Assembly (NCBI RefSeq): GCF_003052265.1
Contig: NZ_QANS01000004.1
Location: 248,414-312,413, forward strand
Origin: Stenotrophobium rhamnosiphilum
GTDB taxonomy: Bacteria > Pseudomonadota > Gammaproteobacteria > Nevskiales > Nevskiaceae
Direction of reading: 5' to 3'
Length of the DNA: 64,000 nucleotides
The notes beneath the pieces are model-generated. The model saw only the letters and a program-made list of their open reading frames with translations, did not search any database and had not been told where the DNA came from. The position numbers were made by a program, and so were the translations under genes. Shown piece by piece: positions 53,464-63,264 of this stretch; positions within the stretch are counted from its first letter, which is position 1; each line of letters begins with the position of its first letter.

Positions 53464-56400
53464 ATGAATCTTGCATCTGGCGACTCGGGCACATTTTTTC
53501 TACGCGACCGGGGCAAAACCTCCTTGTTTTTTGGGGAGCGTAAATTCACGCGAACCGCTTGGGCTTGCTTGTTACTGTTTAGCGCGACTCTGCTGATCAC
53601 CGTGACTGTCATCGGCACGCCGCCAGTTATTCAGAGTGTTTCATCGCCGCAGCTCAATACCCAGATCGCAGTCGTCGGCGCCAACCAAAATTGGCTGAGC
53701 CGCGCGAAGGCAGAGATCCAAGCCCGCGAATACTGGATGAGCACTGAAGCCGGACAAGCCCGTGCTTATAACCCGACAAATCGCTACTTCGCACAGTTCA
53801 CCGCCAGCGGCTATCAGCTACTGGATATTGCTGGCGGGCAAGAGCCGCTGGTTGGCGTGCAACTCGAAGGTATTGGCCGCGGTGGCGCCATCACACCGCT
53901 GTCCTTCGGCGCCAACAACACTGAGCAAGCGCGACTTCAACGTCAGGCCGACGGCGTGACTGAATGGTTCAACAACAGCAATGCAGGATTGGAGCAGGGC
54001 TGGACGTTGAGCACTCGTCCGCAAGGTCATGGTCCGCTGCAAATACAACTGCGCTTCGAGCACGCCAAGATTGCCAAGACCAGTGACGACGCCGTCAGCG
54101 TCACTAGCCAGCAGCAGCGTGAGTTGCAATACAGCGCGCTTAAGGTCCGTGACGCCAGCGGGCGCACTATCGCCGCACGTTTTGTGCAGCAAGCGCCGCA
54201 GCTGGTAGCGATCCAGCTCGATGATAGAAATGCACGCTATCCGCTAGAGATCGATCCGCTGTGGACAATGCCACCGTCGGCAGATACCACGCTGAACGGA
54301 CTCGCCGCCGGTGACTCGTTCGGTTATAGCGTTGCTTCCGCCGGTGACGTCAACGGCGACGGTTTTGACGATGTCATCATCGGCGCTTATGGCCGTGGCT
54401 CATTTGCCGGTAGCGCTTATCTGTTTCTGGGCTCGGCTACTGGCCTGTCAACGACCATTTACCAAACTTTTGTCGGATCTGCCCCAGAAGACCTCTTCGG
54501 TGTCAGCGTCGCCGCGGCTGGCGATGTCAATCGTGACGGCTATGCTGATGTCCTGATTGGCGCCAGTGGCACTAATGGACTTACTGGTAGCGCTTATCTC
54601 TACTTGGGCTCGGCGACTGGCTTTATGTCTCTTGGTCAGAGTTTCAACGGTGTAGCGATGAAGGATCGTTTCGGCGAAGAAGTCGCCTCTGTCGGCGATG
54701 TCAACGGTGACGGCTATGTCGACTTCATCATCGGCGCCCCTGGCCGCAACAATTTCAACGGCAGTGCTAATCTCTATCTAGGTTCAGCCAGCGGCACGAT
54801 GGTCGCTAGCAACATTTACAACGGTGAAGGTGGGTTTAGTAACTTCGGCGCTAGCGTCGCTTCAGCTGGTGACGTCAATGGTGACGGCATTTCGGATGTC
54901 ATCATCGGCGCCTATGGCTACAGCAACTTCAAGGGTCGTGCCTATCTTTACTTGGGCTCGACTACTGGCTTGTCGCTCGTAGCCGATCAGACCTTTGACG
55001 GCAGTGCCGACGGCGATTTGTTTGGCGATCCCGTGGCCCCGGTTGGTGATGTTAATGACGACGGCTTTGCCGATGTGATCATTTCTGCCATTGGCAACAA
55101 TAGTCGCACCGGTAGTGCATCTCTCTATCTCGGTTCAGCTGGCGGTCTGACGCTTGCTCAGACTTTTGTTGGTACGGCTCCTTTCGATGGCTTGGGCACC
55201 AATGTGGCTTCAGCCGGTGATGTCAACCACGACGGCTACGCCGATTTTTTGATTAGCGCGGTCTACGCCGGCTTTTTCGGCGCCCTCCCAGCCGATCATG
55301 TTGACCATGTTTATCTTTACCTTGGCTCGGCTGGCGTCACGCCAGCCAGTGTCGATCTCACTTTCAATGGTCTGGCAGCAGCGGACCGCTTCGGCCGTGG
55401 CCTCGCCGCCGCCGATGTCAACGGCGACAGTTTTGTCGATCTGCTGATTGGCGCGTCCGGCACCAATGCATCTGCTGGCAGCGTCAATGTTTATCTGAAT
55501 CTGGCGCAAATCAATGCGCCAGCCACGCAACACTTTGTTGATCGCTTTGTTGGCACGACCAGCAGTCCGGCCAGTCTGACCATCAAAAATAGCGGCCGTA
55601 TTCCGCTGAGATTAGGTTCACCGACGTTCAGTGGCAGCAACCCGGGAGACTTTATGATTAGCAGTAACAGCTGCACTTCTGATGTGGCGCCTGGTGACAG
55701 CTGCGAGATCAGCGTGACATTCACTCCCAGCGCGAAGGGGCCTCGTACAGCAAAGTTGGATCTGCCAGGCAATGTGCCAGCCAGTCCGACTGTGATTACG
55801 CTTGACGGTAACGGCACTCTCGCGAAGGGCGAGATTTCATCGGGTGGCGGGAGCTTTGATCTGCTTGGCTTGTTGCCGCTGCTGGCCTTGCTGGCACGCC
55901 GCAAGCTGTTACTGCAGAACTGGCCGATGCGTCGCCTGCTATCGCAGGGATTGATGATAATCCTGCTGGTGATCGTGACCCTGCAAGCGCCGCAAGCACA
56001 GGCGCAGAAGGCACTATCGTCGGCTACCGTCGGCGCTGCTGCGGGCATGTCGATGGCAACGATCAGTGAGTCAAAGCTAGAGCGTGAAATCAACGCCTCT
56101 GGTCTGCACAGTCAAATTTCAAATTTCAACAGGAATGACAAAAGCTTTGAGGCGTACCTGCGTTATGCCCTGACGCCCAACTTTGCACTGCGCGGGAGTC
56201 TTCTGGATCTGGGTAATTACAGGGCCACCATCGAGCTGCCGCCGGGCGAAGCCAAGGCCGTGCTGAAAGCGGCGAGTAACAAATTTCCCCTAGGCGGATT
56301 TGCAGTGGGGCTTAGTGCGGAGACTCAATGGCAGCTGACATCATCGTGGTCGATCCAGACCAGCGTCGGCGCAGTTGCTTCGATACAGCGCAAGATTAAC

Positions 56401-56580
56401 CTGATCCTGAACCAGCAGCAGATGGCGATCCGAGGGCCGGCGGCGGGCTTGATGCTGGGCCTCGGTACGGGGTATCAGATCACTCCGAGCTGGCAGATCG
56501 GCCTCGATGCGCGGGCGTTTAATCACAATAGCTGGATCATTTCACCGCGCGCATTCGTGGCTTTTACCCTGCCGGATTAA
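53464..56580 (+). CDS. FG-GAP repeat surface protein fused to an outer-membrane barrel domain
   Basis: A 1038 aa protein. One N-terminal membrane helix or signal anchor lies at about 31-51. Seven FG-GAP repeats follow at about 58-62 residue spacing between residues 285 and 665, each with a calcium-type motif such as DVNGDGFDDVIIGAYG, and should form a beta-propeller. A choice-of-anchor/ASH-like immunoglobulin domain is at about 680-780 (SLTIKNSGRIPLRLGSPTFS). Next comes a Gly-rich plus hydrophobic plus Arg segment (GGGSFDLLGLLPLLALLARR, about 793-812), like a GlyGly-CTERM sorting signal. After it a second signal-peptide-like stretch starts at Met 822 or Met 831 (MIILLVIVTLQAPQAQA), followed by a barrel-like domain of about 190 residues ending FVAFTLPD. 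It may be a gene fusion or contain an internal start. Confidence 0.8.
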   Translation: MNLASGDSGTFFLRDRGKTSLFFGERKFTRTAWACLLLFSATLLITVTVIGTPPVIQSVSSPQLNTQIAVVGANQNWLSRAKAEIQAREYWMSTEAGQARAYNPTNRYFAQFTASGYQLLDIAGGQEPLVGVQLEGIGRGGAITPLSFGANNTEQARLQRQADGVTEWFNNSNAGLEQGWTLSTRPQGHGPLQIQLRFEHAKIAKTSDDAVSVTSQQQRELQYSALKVRDASGRTIAARFVQQAPQLVAIQLDDRNARYPLEIDPLWTMPPSADTTLNGLAAGDSFGYSVASAGDVNGDGFDDVIIGAYGRGSFAGSAYLFLGSATGLSTTIYQTFVGSAPEDLFGVSVAAAGDVNRDGYADVLIGASGTNGLTGSAYLYLGSATGFMSLGQSFNGVAMKDRFGEEVASVGDVNGDGYVDFIIGAPGRNNFNGSANLYLGSASGTMVASNIYNGEGGFSNFGASVASAGDVNGDGISDVIIGAYGYSNFKGRAYLYLGSTTGLSLVADQTFDGSADGDLFGDPVAPVGDVNDDGFADVIISAIGNNSRTGSASLYLGSAGGLTLAQTFVGTAPFDGLGTNVASAGDVNHDGYADFLISAVYAGFFGALPADHVDHVYLYLGSAGVTPASVDLTFNGLAAADRFGRGLAAADVNGDSFVDLLIGASGTNASAGSVNVYLNLAQINAPATQHFVDRFVGTTSSPASLTIKNSGRIPLRLGSPTFSGSNPGDFMISSNSCTSDVAPGDSCEISVTFTPSAKGPRTAKLDLPGNVPASPTVITLDGNGTLAKGEISSGGGSFDLLGLLPLLALLARRKLLLQNWPMRRLLSQGLMIILLVIVTLQAPQAQAQKALSSATVGAAAGMSMATISESKLEREINASGLHSQISNFNRNDKSFEAYLRYALTPNFALRGSLLDLGNYRATIELPPGEAKAVLKAASNKFPLGGFAVGLSAETQWQLTSSWSIQTSVGAVASIQRKINLILNQQQMAIRGPAAGLMLGLGTGYQITPSWQIGLDARAFNHNSWIISPRAFVAFTLPD

Positions 56581-56590
56581 TCATCCGGAT

Positions 56591-59536
56591 TTACAAGGCG
56601 CTGATATTGGCGTGCTGCTGTCGCAGTGCTTCCAAGTCTTGTTTCTGACGTGAGGCTTGATCGCGTGTTTGCTGCTGCACGTTTTCAGGCGCCTTGCCGA
56701 AGTTAGGATTGTTGACGCGCATTTCGGTTTTGCCGAGATCGCTTTCCAGCTTGGCGATTTGCTTGGCAAGGCGCGCGAGTTCCGCGTCCTTGTCGATCAA
56801 GCCAGCCATTGGAACCAGCAAGCTCATCTGCCCAACAAGTGCCGTCGCGCATTGCGGCGGCACTTCATTGGCTTCGAGATGACGCATCGATTCAACGCGT
56901 GCCAGAAACTGAATGCTGCTCTGCATGCGTTCAATGCGTGTGCGGTCGCTGTCGCTAGCGTTCTGTAACAGCAAGGGCAATGGTTTGCCCGGTGAGATAT
57001 CCATTTCGCCACGAATCTGACGCAAGCCAAGGATGAAGCTCTTGAGCCATTCGATATCGGCTTCAGCGGCTTCGTCAATTTTCTCAGGCTGCGATTCCGG
57101 ATACGGTTGCAGCATGATCGTAGGGCCAGACTTTTCTGCCAGCGGTGCAACACGTTGCCAAACTTCTTCTGTGATGAACGGCATCAGCGGATGCAGCAAG
57201 CGCAGCCATGTTTCCAGCACGCGCACGAGCGTGCGCTTGGTGCCGCGCTTTGCGAGTTCATCGTCGCCGAGCAAGGTGGGCTTGGTCAGTTCGAGATACC
57301 AATCGCAGTACTCGTTCCAGATAAATTGATAGAGCAACTGCGAGAGCAGATCGAAGCGATAAGTCTTAAACAGTTCAGCAGCTTCGGCTTCAACTTTTTG
57401 CAGGCGCGAAATGATCCAGCGGTCTGCAACCGAGAGCGTGTACTCGCCGTCGTTAAGGCCAACAGGAACTTGCAGTTCGCCTTCTTCGTTCAGTGCACCA
57501 AGATTCATCAGCGCAAATCGTGAAGCGTTCCAGATCTTGTTGGTGAAGTTGCGATAGCCTTCGGCGCGCTCGGAGTCGAAGCGAATATCGCGGCCGGGCG
57601 AGGCGAGTGCTGCGAAGGTGAAGCGCAGTGCGTCGACGCCGACTGCAGAAATGCCTTCCGGATAATCTTTGCGCGTGGCTTTCTCAATCTTCGGCGCAGT
57701 TTCAGGTTTCATCAAACCAGTGGTGCGCTTCTTGACCAGATCTTCCAGCGTAATGCCGTCGACGAGATCAAGCGGATCAAGCACATTGCCTTTCGATTTG
57801 CTCATCTTCTGGCCTTCCGCATCGCGGATCAGGCCGTGTACATAAACTTCACGGAACGGCACTTCGCCCATCAGCTTCTGACCCATCATCACCATGCGGG
57901 CGACCCAGAAGAAGATGATGTCGAAGCCAGTGACGAGCACGCTGCTTGGATAATATTTTTTCAGTTCAGCCGTATCTTGCGGCCAGCCTTGCGTAGCGAA
58001 CGGCCAGATGTCGGACGAGAACCAAGTATCGAAAACGTCTTCGTCTTGTTTCAGTGAAACGCTGGCATCGAGCTTGTACTTGCTGCGCACAGCTTCTTCG
58101 CTACGCTCAACGTAGACATTGCCTTGCTCGTCATACCAAGCAGGAATGCGATGGCCCCACCAGAGCTGACGCGAGATGCACCAGTCTTGAATATTGCGTA
58201 GCCAATGGAAGTAAGTGTTGCTCCAGTTTTCTGGAACAAACTTGATGCGGCCATCTTCTACGACGTTGATTGCAGGTTCCGTAATGGCTTTGAGGCCGCC
58301 GGGTCCTGGCTTGCCGTCACGACGTGTTTCGCTTGTGAGATCAACGAACCATTGATCAGTGAGATAAGGCTCGAGCACAACGCCGGTGCGATCACCGCGT
58401 GGCACTTTGAGTTTGTGATCGTCGATCTTTTCGATCAACGATGCGGCTTCGAGATCAAGAATGATCTGCTTTCGTGCGGCAAAGCGGTCCAAGCCTTGGA
58501 GATTTTCAGGTATACCAATATCAATCGCCATATCGACGACTGCATTTACTTGAGACGTTGAAGGGTTGTTTGACTTAAGTGTTGAGTGCCAATCAGCAGC
58601 TTTATTTGAAACAATCTTTGCTTCACGCGTAAGAATATTGATTAACGGCAGCTTATGACGCTGGCCAACCTGATAGTCGTTGAAGTCATGCGCAGGCGTG
58701 ATCTTGACGCAGCCGGTGCCGAATTCGCGGTCGACGTAATCGTCAGCAATGATCGGAATTTCGCGATCACACAATGGTAGCGTGACGGTTTTGCCAATCA
58801 GTGACTGATAGCGTTCGTCTGCTGGATTCACAGCAACTGCAGCGTCACCGAGCAATGTTTCAGGACGCGTCGTAGCAACGACGATGTGATCTTTGCCTTC
58901 TGCAGTCTTAGCGCCGCCAACGAGCGGATAACGGATATGCCAGAGCTTGCCGTTCTCTTCTTCCTGCACAACTTCGAGATCAGAGATCGCGGTTTGAAGA
59001 ACCGGATCCCAGTTCACCAGACGCTTGCCGCGATAGATCAAACCTTCGTCGTGCAGACGAACAAAGTGTTCGATGACGGCGGTGGAGTAAGACGGATCCA
59101 TCGTGAAAGCTTTGCGTGACCAGTCGACCGAGCTGCCCATGCGGCGAATCTGATTTTCAATCGTGTCACCGGAAAACTTTTTCCAGTCCCAAACTTTTTC
59201 CAGAAACTTTTCGCGACCGAGTTCAGCGCGCGTTGGTTCGCCAGCGAGCTTGAGATTGCGCTCAACCACCATCTGAGTGGCGATGCCTGCGTGATCGGTC
59301 CCCGGCTGCCACAACGTGTCATTGCCCTTCATGCGGTGATAACGCGTCAGTGCGTCCATCACGGTGTGCTGGAAGGCGTGGCCCATGTGTAGGCTGCCGG
59401 TGACGTTCGGCGGCGGGATCATGATGCTGTAAGGCTCGCCAGTGGCGGCGCCAGCACCAGCGGCAAAGCAACCGCTCTGTTCCCAGGTCTCGCGCCAACG
59501 GGCTTCAATGACGCGGGAGTCGAAAGTCTTATCCAT
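56591..59536 (-). CDS. valS: Valyl-tRNA synthetase
   Basis: A 981 aa class I synthetase that charges tRNA-Val. HIGH-type motif HMGH is in [15 protein letters not shown] and KMSKS in [11 protein letters not shown]. The CP1 editing domain and C-terminal coiled coil ([20 protein letters not shown]) are present. The start giving [14 protein letters not shown] fits the family; the ORF extends 37 codons further without homology. Residues about 304-344 form an extra segment ([20 protein letters not shown]...) relative to E. coli ValS, and its DNA (about 58505-58625) is visibly richer in A+T. It is convergent with the FG-GAP gene, 10 bases apart. Confidence 0.96.
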   Translation of the reverse strand: MDKTFDSRVIEARWRETWEQSGCFAAGAGAATGEPYSIMIPPPNVTGSLHMGHAFQHTVMDALTRYHRMKGNDTLWQPGTDHAGIATQMVVERNLKLAGEPTRAELGREKFLEKVWDWKKFSGDTIENQIRRMGSSVDWSRKAFTMDPSYSTAVIEHFVRLHDEGLIYRGKRLVNWDPVLQTAISDLEVVQEEENGKLWHIRYPLVGGAKTAEGKDHIVVATTRPETLLGDAAVAVNPADERYQSLIGKTVTLPLCDREIPIIADDYVDREFGTGCVKITPAHDFNDYQVGQRHKLPLINILTREAKIVSNKAADWHSTLKSNNPSTSQVNAVVDMAIDIGIPENLQGLDRFAARKQIILDLEAASLIEKIDDHKLKVPRGDRTGVVLEPYLTDQWFVDLTSETRRDGKPGPGGLKAITEPAINVVEDGRIKFVPENWSNTYFHWLRNIQDWCISRQLWWGHRIPAWYDEQGNVYVERSEEAVRSKYKLDASVSLKQDEDVFDTWFSSDIWPFATQGWPQDTAELKKYYPSSVLVTGFDIIFFWVARMVMMGQKLMGEVPFREVYVHGLIRDAEGQKMSKSKGNVLDPLDLVDGITLEDLVKKRTTGLMKPETAPKIEKATRKDYPEGISAVGVDALRFTFAALASPGRDIRFDSERAEGYRNFTNKIWNASRFALMNLGALNEEGELQVPVGLNDGEYTLSVADRWIISRLQKVEAEAAELFKTYRFDLLSQLLYQFIWNEYCDWYLELTKPTLLGDDELAKRGTKRTLVRVLETWLRLLHPLMPFITEEVWQRVAPLAEKSGPTIMLQPYPESQPEKIDEAAEADIEWLKSFILGLRQIRGEMDISPGKPLPLLLQNASDSDRTRIERMQSSIQFLARVESMRHLEANEVPPQCATALVGQMSLLVPMAGLIDKDAELARLAKQIAKLESDLGKTEMRVNNPNFGKAPENVQQQTRDQASRQKQDLEALRQQHANISAL

Positions 59537-59661
59537 GGTTTTTCTTGAGGTTAAAGCTAGGCGCGGGCAGGGTGTCTGCCAGCGCGAAAATGAGGGCGAA
59601 TTGTAGGGTGCTTGGAGCTGGCTAGCGAGCGTCGCCCAATAGATCAAAGCAGTTCAGGCTA

Positions 59662-59756
59662 GCCATCCATGGCGAGACAGTAGACATGTGAAATGGCACC
59701 GGCTCGGCCATCCATGGCCGAGCGTGTCAGCGGGGCCGAATGCCGTTTAGGCATTC
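59662..59756. repeat. Cluster of short palindromes between valS and holC
   Basis: Two copies of GCCATCCATGGC occur at 59662-59673 and 59707-59718. The second is inside the perfect inverted repeat CTCGGCCAT-CC-ATGGCCGAG (59703-59722). A further hairpin GAATGCC-GTTTA-GGCATTC (59738-59756) lies just after the holC stop. The set looks like REP-type extragenic palindromes and may also act as the holC transcript end. Confidence 0.6.
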
Positions 59757-59759
59757 GTC

Positions 59760-60224
59760 CTATTTCCGCTGCCACCCACCTTCCGAGTTCTGTTCAAAGG
59801 TGTTCAACTCGCAGCCACGCTCTTTATAAAACTTGAAGCGCTCGCGAGACTTGGTGCGCAAAGCGGCATTGCCGTCGACAACTTCCAGAACGCGCTCAAA
59901 GTTGCTGAAGAAGGGCGGGACTTCGGCACTCAAGTTGATGAGGATATTGCGGTGCGTTGCTGGCGGCTCGATCGAGCCAAGCAGTACCAGCGGCTGCGGG
60001 TCTTCATAACTTTGGCCATGATGTTTTTCGTGGGCAATAAAGCTGCCTTGACGAAAACTCCACAGCGCGCCATCCAGGCTTTCAGCTTGGGTGGCGTCCG
60101 TTGTGTAGACAAAAACCTTGTGGCCGACGCTGGTGGCTTTGTCGCAAAGCCTGCAGGTTGCCGCGATTGAACTGTCGGCAGGGGCGCTGCCTTCAGGCAA
60201 TAAGTAGAAATCGATGCGAGTCAT
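59760..60224 (-). CDS. holC: HolC, DNA polymerase III chi subunit
   Basis: A 154 aa clamp-loader accessory protein that links the replicase to single-stranded-DNA-binding protein. The N-terminus TRIDFYLLPEG and the core CRLCDKATSVGHKVFVYTTD and LWSFRQGSFIAHE are family features. It starts 3 bases after the pepA stop, the classic pepA-holC-valS order. Confidence 0.93.
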   Translation of the reverse strand: MTRIDFYLLPEGSAPADSSIAATCRLCDKATSVGHKVFVYTTDATQAESLDGALWSFRQGSFIAHEKHHGQSYEDPQPLVLLGSIEPPATHRNILINLSAEVPPFFSNFERVLEVVDGNAALRTKSRERFKFYKERGCELNTFEQNSEGGWQRK

Positions 60225-60227
60225 TCT

Positions 60228-61745
60228 TTACTCGTGCTCGCCTTTCTTCGCGGAGTAGTTGAGCAGGTATTGAGTCAGCAATGGCACTGGGCGGCCGGTC
60301 GATTTTTTGCCTTTCCAAGCCGTGCCCGCGATATCCAGATGCGCCCACTTCATCTTGCGAGTGAAGCGGTGCAGGAATACGGCCGCGACAATTGCGCCGG
60401 CTTCGCCAGCGCCAATGGTGGCGATGTTGGCGATGTCGGCGCAGTCGCTCTTGATCTGTTCGTCGTACTCAGGCCAGATCGGCAGTTCCCACGCACGGTC
60501 ACCAATCTGTTCACCTGCGGTGAGCAGTGCACGTGCGAGACCCGATTGATTGGAGAACAGGCCGCTAGCATGTGCGCCGAGCGCAACAACGCAGGCGCCA
60601 GTGAGTGTGGCCATATTGATGCACTGCGCGGGCTCGTAAAACTTTTCGGCATAGGTCAATGCGTCGGCCAAAATCAGGCGGCCTTCTGCGTCGGTGTTGA
60701 GCACTTCAATCGTGATGCCAGCCATGCTGGTGACAACATCGCCGGGTTTGCTGGCTTGGCCGTTAATCAGGTTTTCTGTGGCAGGCACGATGCCGACAAC
60801 GTTGATCGGTAGCTTGAGTTCGGCAATTGCGGTGAGCGTGCCAAACACTGAGGCGCCACCGCACATGTCGAATTTCATTTCGTCCATGCGCGCTGCGGGT
60901 TTGATTGAAATACCGCCCGCATCAAAGGTCAGGCCTTTGCCGACGAGTGCAACGGGCTTCTCATCCTTGGGACCGTTGAGGTATTCCATGATGATGAGCT
61001 TGGCGGGTTGGCGGCTGCCTTTAGCAACGGATAGCAGCGAACCCATGCCAAGGGTTTCCATATCCGACTCTTCCAGAATCTTGGTGACAATCGGATATTG
61101 TTCAGCAAGCTTCACTGCCTGCTCAGCCAGATAAGTTGGGGTGCAAAGATTACCCGGCAGGTTGCCGAGATTCTTAGCCAGGCTCACGCCTTTGCTGATC
61201 GCCAGCGCTTCGCTCAGGCCTTTTTCGCCAGAGGGCAGGTCAGATCGGCGCGGCACGTCGAAGGTGTAACGCTCCAGCTTGTAGCTCGGCAGATCTTGCT
61301 TAGCTTTTTCGCCACGGCATTCGTCGAAGCGGTAATAAGCATCTTCAGTGGCCAGTACGGCTTGCTGAACATTCCACAAAAAGTCGCGGCCTTTCAGCGG
61401 CAAATGCGTCAGGTAATTAACGGCATCAATTGCGCCGGTCTGATGCAATGCCTTGGCGGAAGCTGCAATCGCTTTGCGATACACGCCTTCGTCAAAATTA
61501 CGCTCTTTGCCTAAACCGACCAGCATCACGCGATCAGCAAAAGTGCCGGGGACATTGTGAAGAATGAGGGTCGAACCGAGCTTTCCGTCGATGTCGCCGC
61601 GGCGCATAACAGCGCCGATCGCGCCATCGCTGGCCTTGTCGATTGTTTCAGCGGCTTCGGTTGGCGTGCGACGGTCAAATATTCCGACGATGACACAGGC
61701 AACACGCTGCTTTTCAGGGTTTCCGCTTTTTACAAAATATTCCAT
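60228..61745 (-). CDS. pepA: Leucyl aminopeptidase (cytosol aminopeptidase, M17)
   Basis: A 505 aa metallopeptidase of family M17 that removes N-terminal residues from peptides. In E. coli PepA also binds DNA. The active site is visible in GKGLTFDAGGISIKP and the metal-binding NTDAEGRLILADAL. The N-terminal macro-like domain is present. GAGG precedes the ATG. It is the first gene of the pepA-holC operon. Confidence 0.96.
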   Translation of the reverse strand: MEYFVKSGNPEKQRVACVIVGIFDRRTPTEAAETIDKASDGAIGAVMRRGDIDGKLGSTLILHNVPGTFADRVMLVGLGKERNFDEGVYRKAIAASAKALHQTGAIDAVNYLTHLPLKGRDFLWNVQQAVLATEDAYYRFDECRGEKAKQDLPSYKLERYTFDVPRRSDLPSGEKGLSEALAISKGVSLAKNLGNLPGNLCTPTYLAEQAVKLAEQYPIVTKILEESDMETLGMGSLLSVAKGSRQPAKLIIMEYLNGPKDEKPVALVGKGLTFDAGGISIKPAARMDEMKFDMCGGASVFGTLTAIAELKLPINVVGIVPATENLINGQASKPGDVVTSMAGITIEVLNTDAEGRLILADALTYAEKFYEPAQCINMATLTGACVVALGAHASGLFSNQSGLARALLTAGEQIGDRAWELPIWPEYDEQIKSDCADIANIATIGAGEAGAIVAAVFLHRFTRKMKWAHLDIAGTAWKGKKSTGRPVPLLTQYLLNYSAKKGEHE

Positions 61746-62184
61746 GTTGACCTCAATTCAATTTAGGGCCACTAAATTGATATTAATGAAATGACAGCAA
61801 GCATTTCTTCTGGAGAATTACTCGGCCAGTGGTATGCCGGATATAAAGAATTCTGGGCTGGGATTAAGCGCACTACATTTTAGTACTAGCATCCTAAATT
61901 ACTAGCTATTGATCAAAATATTTGCCTTTTGATACGGGATAAACTGGTTTGTTCAAGGTCTTAGAAGACTTTATTTGAGTGACCACCGTCTTTATAAGGT
62001 ATTTATGGTCGTCTCTTAGCGTCAAATGTGTAGGTAAATTCTCTGTAAAGCGACGGTATATTTTTAATTTAATAGTTTTATTTATATTATTAATCAAAAT
62101 ATAACTTATAATTTATTATGAAAAGCGAGAGCGGAAGCCAAAAAACGGCATAATCCGCAAAAGCCTTAAGGAACCGCGAGACGG
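61746..62184. other. A+T-rich divergent region between pepA and lptF
   Basis: The 439 bp separate the pepA and lptF operons. Positions about 61890-62120 are much richer in A+T than the genes around them. A TATAAT box on the plus strand (62107-62112) is a candidate -10 for lptF, with no clear -35. A 63-codon minus-strand ORF (61906-62097) is present but lacks a ribosome binding site and typical codon use, so it is not called. Confidence 0.5.
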
Positions 62185-63264
62185 ATGAAGTTCGGAATTC
62201 TTGATCGATATTTGCTGCGTGAAGCCGGTGGCGCTTGGCTGGCCGTAACGCTGGTTTTGATGTCGATCATGCTGGCCACGCGTTTTGCACGCTTTCTGGG
62301 CGAAGCGGCAACCGGCATCCTGCCGCGAGAACTGCTGTTTAAAGTGGTCGCGCTGTCGAGCCTGCAGTATCTGGTGATCCTGATTCCGGTTTCCTTGTTG
62401 CTGGCGATCATGCTGGCGATGGGCCGCCTTTATAAAGATAGCGAGATCGCAGCCATGAGCGGCTGCGGCGTCAGCATGAAGCAGTTGTACCGTCCCTTTA
62501 TGGTGCTCGGTGTTGTGCTGACTTTATTGGCTTTGGTGCTATCGCTTTATATCGGTCCTTGGGCAGGCCGCACGGCCGAATATATTTCCAAGGACGCTGC
62601 TCGATTCATTCAATACAACCCTTTTGAGGCAGGTCGCTTCAAAGAAGTGGGCGGTGGACGTGCCGTGGTGTACACCGGCGAAATGGATGCAAAAGGTGGC
62701 CAGCTCACCACAGTATTTGCCCGTGTTCACGAAAAGGACGGCGATACGCTGGTGATTGCCAAGCATGGTCGTCAGCAAGCAAATCCGCTGACCGGCGAAC
62801 GCGAAGTGACCCTGAGTGAAGGCTATCGTTATCGCGGTGAAGCTGGGCAGGCGCAATTTGATGTCATGCGCTTTGGCGAATTTACGACCTTTATTCAGCC
62901 GCCCGATTTTGTATTCGTCAGCAACAAGCGCCGCCTGTATCAAACGAGTCATTTGTGGAATTCCAAAGACCCTAAAGATATGGCCGAGCTGCAATGGCGA
63001 TATGCGGCGCCACTGTCTGTATTGATTCTTGCATTGTTGGCTGTGCCGCTTTCGCACACCGCGCCACGCCAGGGACGCTATGGAAAATTGATTCTCGGCA
63101 TCCTCGTATATCTGGTCTACACGCAGCTCATTGCAGTGGGGCAAGCCTGGATTGCGAAAGAACAAGTTCCTGCTGGAATTGGCTTGTGGTGGACGCATGC
63201 GCTGATGTTGGCATTGGCGCTGTGGCTGGTCGCTAAACGCTCAGGCAAATTCAAACGCACATGA
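62185..63264 (+). CDS. lptF: LptF, LPS export ABC transporter permease
   Basis: A 359 aa inner-membrane protein of the LptB2FG complex that extracts lipopolysaccharide from the inner membrane. It starts with the typical FGILDRYLLREAGGAWLAV, has six predicted helices in two groups of three, and a large periplasmic beta-jellyroll domain (about 120-265). Its stop overlaps the lptG start by 4 bases (ATGA). Confidence 0.95.
   Translation: MKFGILDRYLLREAGGAWLAVTLVLMSIMLATRFARFLGEAATGILPRELLFKVVALSSLQYLVILIPVSLLLAIMLAMGRLYKDSEIAAMSGCGVSMKQLYRPFMVLGVVLTLLALVLSLYIGPWAGRTAEYISKDAARFIQYNPFEAGRFKEVGGGRAVVYTGEMDAKGGQLTTVFARVHEKDGDTLVIAKHGRQQANPLTGEREVTLSEGYRYRGEAGQAQFDVMRFGEFTTFIQPPDFVFVSNKRRLYQTSHLWNSKDPKDMAELQWRYAAPLSVLILALLAVPLSHTAPRQGRYGKLILGILVYLVYTQLIAVGQAWIAKEQVPAGIGLWWTHALMLALALWLVAKRSGKFKRT

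Noticed and set aside
54300-55480. Regularly spaced DNA repeats that could suggest a CRISPR or tandem repeat array
   Set aside because: The period of about 175 bases comes from the protein-coded FG-GAP repeats; the repeats diverge at third codon positions and lie in one open frame.
61906-62097. 63-codon minus-strand ORF in the A+T-rich spacer
   Set aside because: It has no ribosome binding site, an Asn/Lys/Ile-rich composition expected of random A+T-rich DNA, and no resemblance to a known protein.
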